Assembly: GCA_021784125.1 (NCBI GenBank)
Contig: JAJXTF010000008.1
Span: 1 to 35,380 of the forward strand
Reading direction: 5' to 3'
DNA: 35,380 nucleotides
Source: Pseudomonadota bacterium
GTDB taxonomy: Bacteria; Pseudomonadota; Gammaproteobacteria; Burkholderiales; Casimicrobiaceae
In this document: positions 26,781 through 34,875 of the stretch, piece after piece
Numbering within the stretch: position 1 is the first letter of the stretch
Layout: each line of letters opens with the position of its first letter
Position numbers and translations under genes: made by a program
The notes under the pieces: model-generated
Seen by the model: the letters and a program-made list of their open reading frames with translations, nothing else
What the model was told of the DNA's origin: nothing
Databases searched by the model: none

Positions 26781-27742
26781 CGGTCGACCCGTGCGCCGGA
26801 GATTTTTACCACGTGGGCCCACTTGACGATGTCGCCTTCGAGATACTTGTGGAACTCGTCCGGCGTCATCGTCATCGGCGTGGCGCCCTGCTTCGCCCAA
26901 TCGGCCTTGACGTCGGGTTGCGATTCGATCTCGGTGATCGCCTTGTTCAGCTTGTCGACGACGGCCGCCGGGGTGCCCTTGGGCGCCACGATGCCCAGCC
27001 ATATCGTTGCTTCGTAGCCGGGAACGCCGGCCTCGGACACCGTCGGCACGTCGGGCATCACCGCCGACCGGACCTTGCCCGTCGTCGCCAACGCGTGAAC
27101 CCGGCCCGCCTTCACCTGCTCGTTCATCACCGTGACGGCATCGAACATCATCTCGACCTGACCGCCGATCACGCCGGTGCGCGCACCCGAGCTGCCCTTG
27201 TAGGGGACGTGCACGATGTTGACGTGGGCCATTGCGTTGAAGAGCTCGCCCGCCATGTGATAGGGCGTGCCGGGGCCCGACGAGGCGAAGTTGAGCTTGC
27301 CGGGTTCCTTCTTGGCCAGCGCGATCAGGTCGCCGAGCGTCTTCACCGGAACCTTCGGGTTCACGACCAGGACGAGGTCGGAGTAGTTGACCGGGGCGAC
27401 GGGCACGAAATCGCGCATCAGCTTGAACGGCTTGTTCGGCATCAGCGACTCGTTGACCGTGTGTGTGTTCGACATCATCAGCAGCGTGTAGCCGTCCGGC
27501 GAGCTCTGGTGGACGATCTCGGTGCCGACGACCGAGCCGCCGCCGGGGCGGTCCTCGACGACGAAGGGCTGACCCAGCGCCTTCTCGAGGCGCTGGCCCA
27601 GATAGCGCGCATAGACGTCGGCCGGTCCGCCGGCGGCGAAGGGAACGACGATCCTCACCGGGTGCGCCGGCCAGGTCTGCGCCGTTGCCGGCAAGGCGAG
27701 CGCCACGACCGCGACACCAAGTAGAATTTTGAGAATGCGCAT
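26777..27742 (-). CDS. Bug/TctC family tripartite tricarboxylate receptor
   Basis: 321 residues. Residues 1-22 are a signal peptide (LKILLGVAVVALALPATAQ). The mature part begins WPAHPVRIVVPFAAGGPADV, and further family motifs are GTEIVHQSSPDGYTLL, LNFASSGPGTPYHMAGELF, VPYKGSSGA and PDVPTVSEAGVPGYE. These are all typical of Bug receptors, which bind organic acids such as tricarboxylates or amino-acid derivatives in the periplasm. No TctA/TctB membrane genes are adjacent, as is common for orphan Bug proteins. GGAGACGGAG lies upstream of the ATG at 27742. A sigma-70 promoter is visible at 27781-27810. The ModA-like gene is coupled downstream. Confidence 0.93.
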   Translation of the reverse strand: MRILKILLGVAVVALALPATAQTWPAHPVRIVVPFAAGGPADVYARYLGQRLEKALGQPFVVEDRPGGGSVVGTEIVHQSSPDGYTLLMMSNTHTVNESLMPNKPFKLMRDFVPVAPVNYSDLVLVVNPKVPVKTLGDLIALAKKEPGKLNFASSGPGTPYHMAGELFNAMAHVNIVHVPYKGSSGARTGVIGGQVEMMFDAVTVMNEQVKAGRVHALATTGKVRSAVMPDVPTVSEAGVPGYEATIWLGIVAPKGTPAAVVDKLNKAITEIESQPDVKADWAKQGATPMTMTPDEFHKYLEGDIVKWAHVVKISGARVDR

Positions 27743-27780
27743 GATGGACTCCGTCTCCGTGGCAGGCTTGCCAGGCGGCG

Positions 27781-27810
27781 ATGCTAGGCTGCCAGGCACG
27801 CGATCGTCAA
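27781..27810 (-). promoter_or_regulatory. Sigma-70 promoter for the Bug receptor gene
   Basis: On the minus strand TTGACG (27810-27805) and TAGCAT (27786-27781) are 18 nt apart. Transcription would start near 27774, giving a short leader of about 30 nt that holds the purine-rich ribosome site before the ATG at 27742. Confidence 0.6.
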
Positions 27811-27967
27811 CGACAATGACGACGGCGCGGCCGCCGGCGACGACCGCGGCCGCGCCGCAGGCACATGCACGGCCGGCGAGCCGCCTGCGCATTCGGCCCG
27901 GGCTTGCCGCAGAATCCCGGCATCCATCGGGCCGGACACCGACAACGTTACGACAGGGAAAGCAATC

Positions 27968-28372
27968 ATGACGCCAGAACCAGGCACGCACGGATCCGAA
28001 GCGGCGATGGACGCCGCCTCGCTCTATCGCGAGGAGATGTATACCGACCGCAAGATCGGCACGTTGCGCGTGCTGTTTCCCGTGAAGAGCGACGGCAGTC
28101 CCGACACCGCGCGCCCCGCGCTGTACCAGGGAGAGGCGCAGCTGATGACCAACATGGGCCCGCTGCCGATCAGCTTCGACATCGAGGCGCGCACGCTCGC
28201 CGAGGCGGTGGCCGGCTATGCCGAGGCGACGAAGGCGGGCATCGAGCGCGCGATGCGCGAGCTGCAGGAAATGCGTCGCCAGGCGTCGTCGTCGATCGTA
28301 CTGCCCCCCGCCGGGGCATCGCTGCCACCCGGCGGACCGCTGGGCGGCGGAGGCAAGATCCAGATGCCCTAG
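27968..28372 (+). CDS. Conserved hypothetical protein, 134 residues
   Basis: The protein starts MTPEPGTHGSEAAMDAASLY after a GGGAAAG ribosome site. The middle (RKIGTLRVLFPVKSDGSPD, ALYQGEAQLMTNMGPLPISF) looks like a small beta-rich domain. A helical stretch follows (LAEAVAGYAEATKAGIERAM, RELQEMRRQ). The tail is Gly/Pro-rich (PPGGPLGGGGKIQMP). I recall similar unannotated cytoplasmic proteins in betaproteobacteria but know no function. Its TAG overlaps the stop of the convergent LysR gene in a shared CTAG (28369-28372). The region 27743-27967 upstream is shared with the Bug promoter. Confidence 0.75.
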   Translation: MTPEPGTHGSEAAMDAASLYREEMYTDRKIGTLRVLFPVKSDGSPDTARPALYQGEAQLMTNMGPLPISFDIEARTLAEAVAGYAEATKAGIERAMRELQEMRRQASSSIVLPPAGASLPPGGPLGGGGKIQMP

Positions 28373-29295
28373 TTGCGCTGCGGTGGCGACGACAGACGCC
28401 ACGCCGGATCGCGGGCGAAGCGCGCGGCCAGGAAATCGACGAACGCGCGCACCTTGGCCGACAGGTGCCGCCGGCTCGGGTAGGCGACGTGGATGGCCAT
28501 CGACGGCGCCGAATACCCCGGCAACAGGCGCACCAGGCGCCCCGCCCGCACGTCGGCGGCGACGATGAAGTCCGGCTCGAGTATGATCCCGACGCCCGCG
28601 ACCGCGAGCGCGGCGAGCATCCCGCCGTTGTTCGCCTGCACCGGACCCGAAACCCGCACTTCCTGCGCGATTCCGGCCGCGCCGGTGAAGCGCCACTGGC
28701 TTCCGATCGACGAATACGCGTAGGTCAGGCAGCGGTGCGACGCGAGGTCGGCAGGCGCGTCGAGCGCGGGATTGCGCTCGACGTACGAAGGCGACGCGCA
28801 GCACACGAGCTGCGACTGGCCGATCTTGCGCCCGATCAGCAACTGGCTGCCGATCTCCCCGATCCGCACCGCGAGATCGAACCCTTCGTCGACCAGGTCG
28901 ACCGCCCGGTCGGAGAGCTCGACGTCGAAGCGCAGCTGCGGATGCTGCTCGCGGAAATCGGCGATCGCCGACGCGAGATAGCCGCTGCCGAAGCTGGTCG
29001 GGGCCGTGAGCCGCAGCGTTCCCCTCGGCGCCACGGACGCGGAGCTGACGGCGTCGTCGGCTTCCTCGAGGTCGGCAAGAAGCTGGACGCAGCGCTCGTA
29101 GTACGCCCGCCCGCTTTCGGTCAGCGACAGCCTGCGGGTCGTGCGATTGAGCAGCCGCGCAGCCAGATGTCCCTCGAGATCGGCGACCTGGCGCGAGATT
29201 GCCGATACCGACATGCCCATGCGCTCGGCGGCCCGGACGAAGCTCCCGGACTCCACGACCCTGGCGAAGGCGGTGATGGCCTGGAATCGGTCCAT
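28369..29295 (-). CDS. LysR-family transcriptional regulator
   Basis: 308 residues. The N-terminal winged helix-turn-helix covers about 1-60 (FARVVESGSFVRAAERMGMS, SAISRQVADLEGHLAARLL, NRTTRRLSLTESGRAYYE). The effector-binding domain runs about 90-300 (GTLRLTAPTSFGSGYLASAI, FDLAVRIGEIGSQLLIGRK). It is of the CrgA-like subgroup common in Burkholderiales. The gene is divergent from doxX-ygiD across 127 bp of relatively AT-rich DNA holding a T-N11-A inverted repeat, so it likely controls that operon and itself. The inducer is unknown. Confidence 0.94.
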   Translation of the reverse strand: MDRFQAITAFARVVESGSFVRAAERMGMSVSAISRQVADLEGHLAARLLNRTTRRLSLTESGRAYYERCVQLLADLEEADDAVSSASVAPRGTLRLTAPTSFGSGYLASAIADFREQHPQLRFDVELSDRAVDLVDEGFDLAVRIGEIGSQLLIGRKIGQSQLVCCASPSYVERNPALDAPADLASHRCLTYAYSSIGSQWRFTGAAGIAQEVRVSGPVQANNGGMLAALAVAGVGIILEPDFIVAADVRAGRLVRLLPGYSAPSMAIHVAYPSRRHLSAKVRAFVDFLAARFARDPAWRLSSPPQRN

Positions 29296-29333
29296 CTGTG
29301 GATTCGGTTATTATCCTGAATACTGCAATGATC

Positions 29334-29346
29334 TATTCCACGAATA
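29334..29346. promoter_or_regulatory. Candidate LysR operator (T-N11-A palindrome)
   Basis: TATTCCACGAATA is a perfect inverted repeat (5-bp arms, 3-bp centre) with the T-N11-A spacing of LysR-type operators. It sits between the divergent LysR (start 29295) and DoxX (start 29423) genes. A related ATTC and GAAT pair lies at 29302-29305 and 29318-29321. This intergenic stretch is clearly more AT-rich than its surroundings. Confidence 0.6.
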
Positions 29347-29422
29347 CCAGTTTATCCCCGTTTGATCAAGGATCATCATTCGCCTGTCGCGTCTTCAGGA
29401 CGCAGCCATTGGGGAATCCACC

Positions 29423-29821
29423 ATGTCGTCCAACCGTCGTATCGATGCCGCGGCAATCCTGCTGCGCACAGCCCTGGGAATCATGTTCATCGCGCATGCG
29501 ATGCAGAAATACTTCATCTTCACGCTCCCGGGAACCGCGAAATTCTTCGAATCCCTGGGTCTTCCCGGGCCGCTCGCGTACGCGATCTTCGCCATCGAAC
29601 TGGTCGGCGGCCTCATGCTCGTCGCGGGCATCAGGACCCGCTGGGTCGCGGCCGTGCTGGCCGTCGAACTGCTCGGCGCAACCTGGCCGCATCTTGCGAA
29701 CGGCTGGATGTTCACGGCCACGGGCGGCGGCTGGGAATACCCGGCATTCCTCGCCGTGACGGCGATCGCGTCGGCCCTGCTCGGCAACGGCGCGCGCGAC
29801 GACGTCGCCGCGCGGTCGTAG
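29423..29821 (+). CDS. DoxX family membrane protein
   Basis: 132 residues with four hydrophobic helices (about 10-27, 48-68, 73-90, 107-121). The family pattern is present in the first helix (LLRTALGIMFIAHAMQKYF) and the second (AYAIFAIELVGGLMLVAGIR). DoxX-like proteins are small inner-membrane proteins of mostly unknown role. Some act in thiosulfate oxidation or redox stress. It is followed 11 nt later by ygiD. This DoxX/YgiD pair next to a LysR gene is a familiar arrangement in proteobacteria. Confidence 0.88.
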   Translation: MSSNRRIDAAAILLRTALGIMFIAHAMQKYFIFTLPGTAKFFESLGLPGPLAYAIFAIELVGGLMLVAGIRTRWVAAVLAVELLGATWPHLANGWMFTATGGGWEYPAFLAVTAIASALLGNGARDDVAARS

Positions 29822-29832
29822 CGCATCCCGCC

Positions 29833-30639
29833 ATGAAACCGCTACCGACGTTGTTCCTGTCCCACGGATCGCCGATGCACGCGATCTCGCCCGGCGAGGT
29901 CGGCGATGCGTGGAGGTCGCTGGGCCAGCGGCTGCCGCGCCCGGATGTGGTCCTGATCGCATCGGCGCATTGGGAGACCGCGCTGCCGATGCTGACCGGT
30001 AGCGCGCGGCCCGAGACGATCCACGACTTCGGCGGCTTTCCGCCTGCCCTCTACGACATCCTCTATCCGGCAGCCGGCAAGCCGGATCTCGCCGCGAAGG
30101 CGGTCGGCCTGCTCAAGGATGCCGGAATCACCGCGGGCGTCGACGGCTGCCGGGGCCTCGATCACGGCGCCTGGGTGCCGCTGCGCTGGATGTACCCGGA
30201 CGCCCACATCCCCGTCGTCCAGATCTCCGTGTCGCCTGCGCGCGGAACCGCGCATCACGTGGCGCTGGGGCGCGCGCTGGCGCCACTGCGCGAGGCCGGA
30301 GTGCTGATCATCGGATCCGGCCACGCGACGCACAACCTGCGCGACTGGATGCTGGGTCACGGGCCCGGCGGGCGCAGCCCGGTCGAACCCCTGCCCTATG
30401 CTGCGGCATTCGCGCACTGGCTCGAGGCGCGCCTCGCCGCCCACGACGAAGCCGCCCTGATCGACTACCGCGACCAGGCTCCTGATGCCCAGCGCGCGCA
30501 CCCGACCGAGGAACATTACCTGCCGCTGCTGGTCGCCTACGGGGCCGCGGGGCCGGCACCCGACGTCGAGCGCGTCGTCGACGGCTACGAGAACGGCGCG
30601 CTGTCGCGCGACTCGTTCCTCTTCGGTGCGGCAGCCTGA
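29833..30639 (+). CDS. ygiD: YgiD-type extradiol ring-cleavage dioxygenase
   Basis: 268 residues of the class III (LigB fold) extradiol dioxygenase family. Conserved histidine motifs are visible: LFLSHGSPM near the N-terminus, ASAHWET, LDHGAWVPLRWMYP, IIGSGHATHNLRDW and PTEEHYLPLLVAYGAAG. E. coli YgiD cleaves L-DOPA at 4,5 with zinc or iron. The natural substrate in most bacteria is unclear. The protein is cytoplasmic. The start codon has no clear Shine-Dalgarno. It probably shares a transcript with doxX. Confidence 0.9.
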   Translation: MKPLPTLFLSHGSPMHAISPGEVGDAWRSLGQRLPRPDVVLIASAHWETALPMLTGSARPETIHDFGGFPPALYDILYPAAGKPDLAAKAVGLLKDAGITAGVDGCRGLDHGAWVPLRWMYPDAHIPVVQISVSPARGTAHHVALGRALAPLREAGVLIIGSGHATHNLRDWMLGHGPGGRSPVEPLPYAAAFAHWLEARLAAHDEAALIDYRDQAPDAQRAHPTEEHYLPLLVAYGAAGPAPDVERVVDGYENGALSRDSFLFGAAA

Positions 30640-30958
30640 GGCGCGCCCCACGGCGAAGGCGAAGCTGCCCGCACGGCCCCCACCGGCCGGAAGGCGACCG
30701 CTGCGCCCGGCGCGCGCTGTCGGGCAGCGTCCGACGCTCGATTGGGGTTATCGCCTATCCGCGCCGAGGCCGGGCTCCGCTAGAGTTTGAATTGCGCCCG
30801 CAACGCCCTCATCTGTCTTTCGTTGGGATCTCGGATCGCACGCTTGTGGCATGACGCGGTCCAAGGGCTGCATGCATCTGGCCCCGGCTCTCGGGAGCGC
30901 GCCTGCGATCGGGACGCGTCGGAGCCGGTGGCGAACTCATAACCTGCTGGAGAGATCG
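30640..30958. other. Intergenic region between ygiD and the lipoprotein gene
   Basis: 319 nt without a supported gene. It holds an 8-bp inverted repeat with arms GCTGCCCG (30664-30671) and CGGGCAGC (30721-30728), 49 nt apart. The rest must include the promoter of the lipoprotein gene, but I found no convincing -35/-10 pair. No terminator with a T-run follows ygiD. Confidence 0.4.
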
Positions 30959-31414
30959 ATGAACCTCACGACACTACGCCTCGGGGGAATTGCGCTGATC
31001 GCCGCTGGCGTCCTTGCCGGCGGCTGCGCGTACTACGAGCCCTATCCCGTCTACGAGCAGCGCCCCGTCGTCACGCAGCGCACCGAATACGGCGTCGTCG
31101 AGGCGATCCAGATGTATCAGGGCGCCTCGAGCGCCCCGATCGGCCTCGGCGCCATCATCGGCGGCATCGCCGGCGGCGTCATCGGTCACCAGATCGGCGG
31201 CGGAACCGGCCAGACGGTGGCGACAATTGCCGGCGCCTTGGGCGGCGCGGCGGTCGGCCATCAGGTGGAAAAGCAGAACACCACCGATCGCTATCGCGTG
31301 ATCGTAAGGCTCGATTCGGGCGGAAGCGTCGCGGTGAGCGAAGTCGGCGAGGGTGAGCTGCGCGTCGGCGACCGCGTGAAGATCGTCAACAACCGCGTCT
31401 ACCGGACGCGCTGA
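30959..31414 (+). CDS. Glycine-zipper 2TM lipoprotein (SlyB/17-kDa antigen type)
   Basis: 151 residues. The start at 30959 has GGAGAG five nt upstream and begins a lipoprotein signal (LRLGGIALIAAGVLAGGC, Cys 23). A Tyr/Pro-rich stretch follows (AYYEPYPVYEQRPVV). The glycine-zipper segment covers about 60-100 (LGAIIGGIAGGVIGHQIGGG, TIAGALGGAAVGHQVEKQ). The C-terminal part is a small beta domain (YRVIVRLDSGGSVAVSE, LRVGDRVKIVNNRVYR). These outer-membrane lipoproteins help envelope stability. The frame stays open upstream, but the signal peptide and ribosome site fix the start. The next gene starts 5 nt after its stop. Confidence 0.9.
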   Translation: MNLTTLRLGGIALIAAGVLAGGCAYYEPYPVYEQRPVVTQRTEYGVVEAIQMYQGASSAPIGLGAIIGGIAGGVIGHQIGGGTGQTVATIAGALGGAAVGHQVEKQNTTDRYRVIVRLDSGGSVAVSEVGEGELRVGDRVKIVNNRVYRTR

Positions 31415-31419
31415 CCGGA

Positions 31420-31719
31420 ATGGCGGAAGCCGCGGTGACGGTCGTGCACCAGGGCGCGCAGCATCGTTTCGAGGCCGTCGTCGACGGCAGGCTATCCCGG
31501 TGCGACTACCAGCTGGACGGGAAGGTGATGCGCCTGGTCCATACCGAGGTGCCTGCGGCGCTGGAAGGCCGCGGGATCGCGAGCAGGCTGGTCGCAGCCG
31601 CGCTCGCCTACGCTCGCGAGCAGGGCCACACGGTGGTTCCGGTGTGCTCGTACGTGCGCAGCTACATGCGGCGCCACCCCGAGACGGCTTCGCTGCTGGC
31701 CGAAGGCGTGGTCCTGTAG
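31420..31719 (+). CDS. Small GNAT-family N-acetyltransferase (YjdJ/PF14542 type)
   Basis: 99 residues. The short GNAT core is visible: FEAVVDGRLSRCDYQLDG, MRLVHTEVPAALEGRGIASR (acetyl-CoA-binding loop EGRGIASRL), and HTVVPVCSYVRSYMRRHPE. It corresponds to the YjdJ-like group of single-domain, minimal acetyltransferases whose substrates are unknown. It follows the lipoprotein gene by 5 nt and is likely cotranscribed with it. It is convergent with the UPF0149 gene across a 62-nt gap with a hairpin. Confidence 0.88.
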   Translation: MAEAAVTVVHQGAQHRFEAVVDGRLSRCDYQLDGKVMRLVHTEVPAALEGRGIASRLVAAALAYAREQGHTVVPVCSYVRSYMRRHPETASLLAEGVVL

Positions 31720-31743
31720 CGACCTTGCAGCAACGGGTCGCGC

Positions 31744-31770
31744 CGTCGCCTGCGCTCGGTGCAGGCGACG
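31744..31770. terminator. Strong hairpin between convergent genes
   Basis: CGTCGCCTGC (31744-31753) pairs perfectly with GCAGGCGACG (31761-31770) around a 7-nt loop. It lies between the ends of the GNAT gene (31719) and the UPF0149 gene (31782). No T-run follows on either strand, so it may act as a transcript 3'-end stabiliser or a weak terminator for both directions. Confidence 0.45.
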
Positions 31771-31781
31771 ACGTGATCCGA

Positions 31782-32483
31782 TCAGTGCAGGCGCTGACGC
31801 GACTTGCGCATCGCCGACTCCCCCAGTTCGCGCCTCGACCCGCCGCTGCGCGATTCCTGGCCGCGGCGCCGCTCCTGCCAGAAGCGATAGATCAGGACCG
31901 AAGCGACCGGCAGCTCGTCGACGAGACTCGCGCGCTTCTCCTTGTCGTCGATCCATTCGGCGAACTCCGGATCCTGGTCGCCGAACGCCAGCGCCTCGAT
32001 CGGGAACGCCCAATCGTGGGCGTCGGGTGAATCGTAGAGCGGCTGCCATTCGTCCTCGCGCAGCTTGACCCCCGCCATGTAGCCCTCGCACCACGCCGAC
32101 GCTTCCGGCGGCGCCTTTTCGTTGCGCGCACTCTCCTCGGGCAGGTAGAGCAGCGGCCGGAAGCGTGTCGGCGATTCGGCCAGCGTGCGCTGGATCCCGA
32201 CCAGATGCCGCAGCATCAGGCCCATGATCCGCTGCGCCTGCTCGTTGTTCGAGAACGCCGGGTTGGTCATCCGTCCGCCGTCGCTCCAGACCTGCGGCAG
32301 CCATTCGGACGGCTGGATCGACTCGGGGCCGCTGACGATCGCCGTCAGGAAGCCATCGAGCATCTCCAGGTCCATGCAATCCTGCGGCACCGCATCCGAT
32401 GCGAGAAAGACTTCGAGCTCGTCGAGCTCGGCGTCGGAGAGCGGCTCGTCGAGTGCCCGCATTTCAGTGCGCATTTCAGACAT
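31782..32483 (-). CDS. UPF0149 (YgfB/YecA-like) family protein
   Basis: 233 residues. The helical UPF0149 domain covers about 10-190 (PLSDAELDELEVFLASDAV, MDLEMLDGFLTAIVSGPE, PSEWLPQVWSDGG, WCEGYMAGVKLREDEW). The tail is basic (RRGQESRSGGSRR). The C-terminal zinc-binding SEC-C motif found in full-length YecA is not present. The start at 32483 has AGGAAGG upstream. It lies 42 nt after ctaA in the same direction and is probably in that operon. Function is unknown. Confidence 0.85.
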   Translation of the reverse strand: MSEMRTEMRALDEPLSDAELDELEVFLASDAVPQDCMDLEMLDGFLTAIVSGPESIQPSEWLPQVWSDGGRMTNPAFSNNEQAQRIMGLMLRHLVGIQRTLAESPTRFRPLLYLPEESARNEKAPPEASAWCEGYMAGVKLREDEWQPLYDSPDAHDWAFPIEALAFGDQDPEFAEWIDDKEKRASLVDELPVASVLIYRFWQERRRGQESRSGGSRRELGESAMRKSRQRLH

Positions 32484-32525
32484 GTGTCGCCAGCCTTCCT
32501 GATGAAACTTCCAATTTGACCGGCA

Positions 32526-33599
32526 TCAGCGCAACGCGTGCGCGACGTTGAGGGCGAGCGTGAACACGACCAGCGCGCCCGCCTGATGCATGGCGGCGAG
32601 CGGGACGGGAACGACATTGACCAGCGTCGCGATCCCCAGGGAAATCTGCAGCACGAGCCCGGCGAGCAGCAGGTCCGCGCCCCGCCGCGCGCGCGCCGGG
32701 GTCCGCGACCTGCGCAAGCGCCACCACGTGAACGGGATCGAGAACGCGAGCAGCCAGGCGATCATCCGGTGGTCGAACTGCACCGTTGCCATGTTCCAGA
32801 AGAAATTCTTCCACCACGGCGTGAGCATCATGATCTCGGGCGGGATCCACCGACCCTGCATCAGCGGGAATGTGTTGTAGGCGAATCCGGCGCGTATTCC
32901 GGCGACGAAACCGCCCGAGAGCACCATGACGAACACCAGCGCGGCGATGCCGAAGGCCAGGCGCCGCGCCGATCGCAAGCCGGGCAGCGCGTGGTTCGCA
33001 CGGTCGGGAAACAGCAGCGACAGGCCCGTCCAGAGCATCGCGGCATAGATCAGGAACGCCGCCCCGAGGTGGGCCGTCAGCCTGAACTGCGATACGCGGG
33101 GATCGTCGACCAGGCCGCTGGCGACCATGAACCAGCCCAGCGCCCCCTGCAGGCCCCCGAGGACGAAGATGCCGGCGAGCGGTTTCGCATAGCCCGGTGG
33201 AATCCGCCGGCGCAGCAGGAACCACAGGTAGGGCAGCAGGAACGCGACGCCGATGCCGCGGCCCAGCAGGCGATGGAAATATTCCCACCAGAAGATGCCC
33301 TTGAACTCGGAGAGCGTCATGCCGCGATTGACGTCGCGGTACTCGGGCGTGGCCTGGTACCTGGTGAAAGCGTCGTTCCAGGCCGAATCCGACAGCGGCG
33401 GCAGCGTGCCGACGATCGGCTGCCATTCGGTGATCGACAGCCCCGAATGCGTCAGCCGCGTCACACCGCCGATGACGACCATCGCGAACACCAGCGCACA
33501 GCAGACGAACAGCCACGTCGCCACGGCGCGTCGCGCTTCGAAAGAAGAGGCTGCGGCGCGCGTGCCGTGCGCCGGAACCGAAGGGGCCAAGGCTTCCAT
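32526..33599 (-). CDS. ctaA: Haem A synthase (COX15/CtaA family)
   Basis: 357 residues with about eight hydrophobic helices. It converts haem O to haem A for cytochrome aa3 oxidase, in the inner membrane. The family motifs include VIGGVTRLTHSGLSITEWQP, the haem-ligating histidines in WEYFHRLLGRGIG, SQFRLTAHLGAAF, VQFDHRMIAW and AAMHQAGALVVF, and AYNTFPLMQGRWIPP. All expected His residues are present. No Shine-Dalgarno is seen. TAAAAT lies exactly 6 nt before the ATG, suggesting a leaderless transcript. The position downstream of a copper chaperone gene fits cytochrome oxidase assembly. Confidence 0.94.
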   Translation of the reverse strand: MEALAPSVPAHGTRAAASSFEARRAVATWLFVCCALVFAMVVIGGVTRLTHSGLSITEWQPIVGTLPPLSDSAWNDAFTRYQATPEYRDVNRGMTLSEFKGIFWWEYFHRLLGRGIGVAFLLPYLWFLLRRRIPPGYAKPLAGIFVLGGLQGALGWFMVASGLVDDPRVSQFRLTAHLGAAFLIYAAMLWTGLSLLFPDRANHALPGLRSARRLAFGIAALVFVMVLSGGFVAGIRAGFAYNTFPLMQGRWIPPEIMMLTPWWKNFFWNMATVQFDHRMIAWLLAFSIPFTWWRLRRSRTPARARRGADLLLAGLVLQISLGIATLVNVVPVPLAAMHQAGALVVFTLALNVAHALR

Positions 33600-33748
33600 G
33601 GCCGAATTTTACTATGGCGCCGCGATGCTCATGCCCGGCACGCCAATGCCCGGCCCGCCGACGATCGTGACGACGCGCCGGCCGGCAGCGCGCGCACGCC
33701 CGGCGAACGGGACGGCATGATCCGGGTGCCTTAGGCGAGAATCGCCGG

Positions 33749-34264
33749 TCAGCGCGCCGGTTGCGGCGCAGGCATCCCCATCCCGGGCATGTGCGCCGGC
33801 GCTGCTCCACCGTCGAGCGGGGCGACCGTCGCCTCGACGTCGATCGTGCCCGCCTTCTGGAACGTCAGTGCGAGCGGGACTTGCTCGCCCGCCACCAGCG
33901 GCTTCCGCAGGCCCACGAACATCACGTGGTAGCCGCCCGGGGTCAGCGCCATCTTCGCCCCGGCCGGAATGCCGATCGCGGTGACGGCGCGCATGCGCAT
34001 CACCTCTCCCTCCATGCGCATCGTATGCAGCTCGGTGCTGTCGGCGACGGGCGATGCGGCGCGTACCAGCTGGTCGTTGTCCCGGCCGTGGTTCTCGATC
34101 GTCAGGTAGGCGCCGCCCGTGCGCGCCCCCGGCGGCGTCGCCCGCGCGTAGGGGTCGACGATCTTGAGGCTCTTCAACGTGTAGTCGCGCGCGACGGCCG
34201 GCGCCGCGGCGAGGAGCGCCGCGGCCACTGCGAAGGTGAAAAGAGGCGTGCCCAGGTTTTGCAT
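33749..34264 (-). CDS. Periplasmic copper chaperone PCu(A)C
   Basis: 171 residues from ATG 34264, with GGGAGAC upstream. A signal peptide covers about 1-25 (FTFAVAAALLAAAPAVA). The cupredoxin-like domain carries the copper motif H80-x10-M91-x21-H113-x-M115 in exact spacing (ELHTMRM, GGYHVMF). The C-terminal tail is rich in Met and His (AHMPGMGMP) and could add a low-affinity copper site. PCu(A)C delivers Cu(I) to the CuA or CuB site of cytochrome oxidase. Its neighbours are the DUF2946 gene upstream and ctaA downstream, consistent with that role. The stretch 33600-33748 to ctaA shows no supported gene. Confidence 0.93.
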   Translation of the reverse strand: MQNLGTPLFTFAVAAALLAAAPAVARDYTLKSLKIVDPYARATPPGARTGGAYLTIENHGRDNDQLVRAASPVADSTELHTMRMEGEVMRMRAVTAIGIPAGAKMALTPGGYHVMFVGLRKPLVAGEQVPLALTFQKAGTIDVEATVAPLDGGAAPAHMPGMGMPAPQPAR

Positions 34265-34422
34265 TGGATGTCTCCCATGGTCGTGCAGCATCGTGCGTCC
34301 CGATGCAGGTGCAGCGGGCGGAGCGGATTGCGGATCGTTCCCGTCGGCAACCGCGGATGGCGCAATGGGGTGTGGCCGGACGGGGATGCCTCCGTGCAGC
34401 GCCGGGAATTCCCGCAAACAGG

Positions 34423-34779
34423 CTAGACGCCTGCCGGGGGTCCGCGAGCGACCGCGAGCGAGTGCGGCGCGAGCGCGACGGCCGGCGCGAGGGGCACCGT
34501 CGTCGCGCGCAGCGGGAACCTCCGGGCCGCGGGCAGCGCTGCCGCAACCGGCGGCGTCGCGCAGGCAACGCCGCCGGCACACATCGGGCAATGCGCGAAA
34601 TCGTGGGCACGCCGATGCGATGCGGGCGGGTCGCCGCCGCCCGGGGCCGGCCGCAGCCGCGCCGAGCACAGGTCCCCGGATCCGGGCCGGGCCGCGGCGA
34701 CGGCAAAGGCCGTGACCGGCAGCAGCAGCGGCAGGACCAACGCCACGAAGGCTGCGGCGCGACGAATCGGGTTGCGCAT
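34423..34779 (-). CDS. DUF2946-like exported protein
   Basis: 118 residues. The N-terminus is a signal peptide (RRAAAFVALVLPLLLPVTAFA). The short mature part contains the family-like HCPMC motif (DFAHCPMCAGG) with neighbouring His residues (SHRRAHD), a probable metal-binding site. The tail is Ala/Pro/Val-rich. DUF2946 proteins often lie beside copper genes such as PCu(A)C, as here. TAGAAT lies exactly 6 nt before the ATG at 34779, and the nearest purine stretch is too far to be a good Shine-Dalgarno. Leaderless expression is therefore likely. Confidence 0.7.
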   Translation of the reverse strand: MRNPIRRAAAFVALVLPLLLPVTAFAVAAARPGSGDLCSARLRPAPGGGDPPASHRRAHDFAHCPMCAGGVACATPPVAAALPAARRFPLRATTVPLAPAVALAPHSLAVARGPPAGV

Positions 34780-34875
34780 GCCGCAATTCTACCTTCCGCA
34801 TCCGCCGCAAAGCCGCGGGCGCTGCCGCAAACCGTCGTGCCGGCGGCCGCGCATCCCCCAATCGCTCCGCACGCC

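Noticed and set aside
33600-33748. A short Met/Pro-rich frame between PCu(A)C and ctaA as a small copper peptide
   Set aside because: No ribosome site and no clean start-stop pair. It is best read as the ctaA promoter region.
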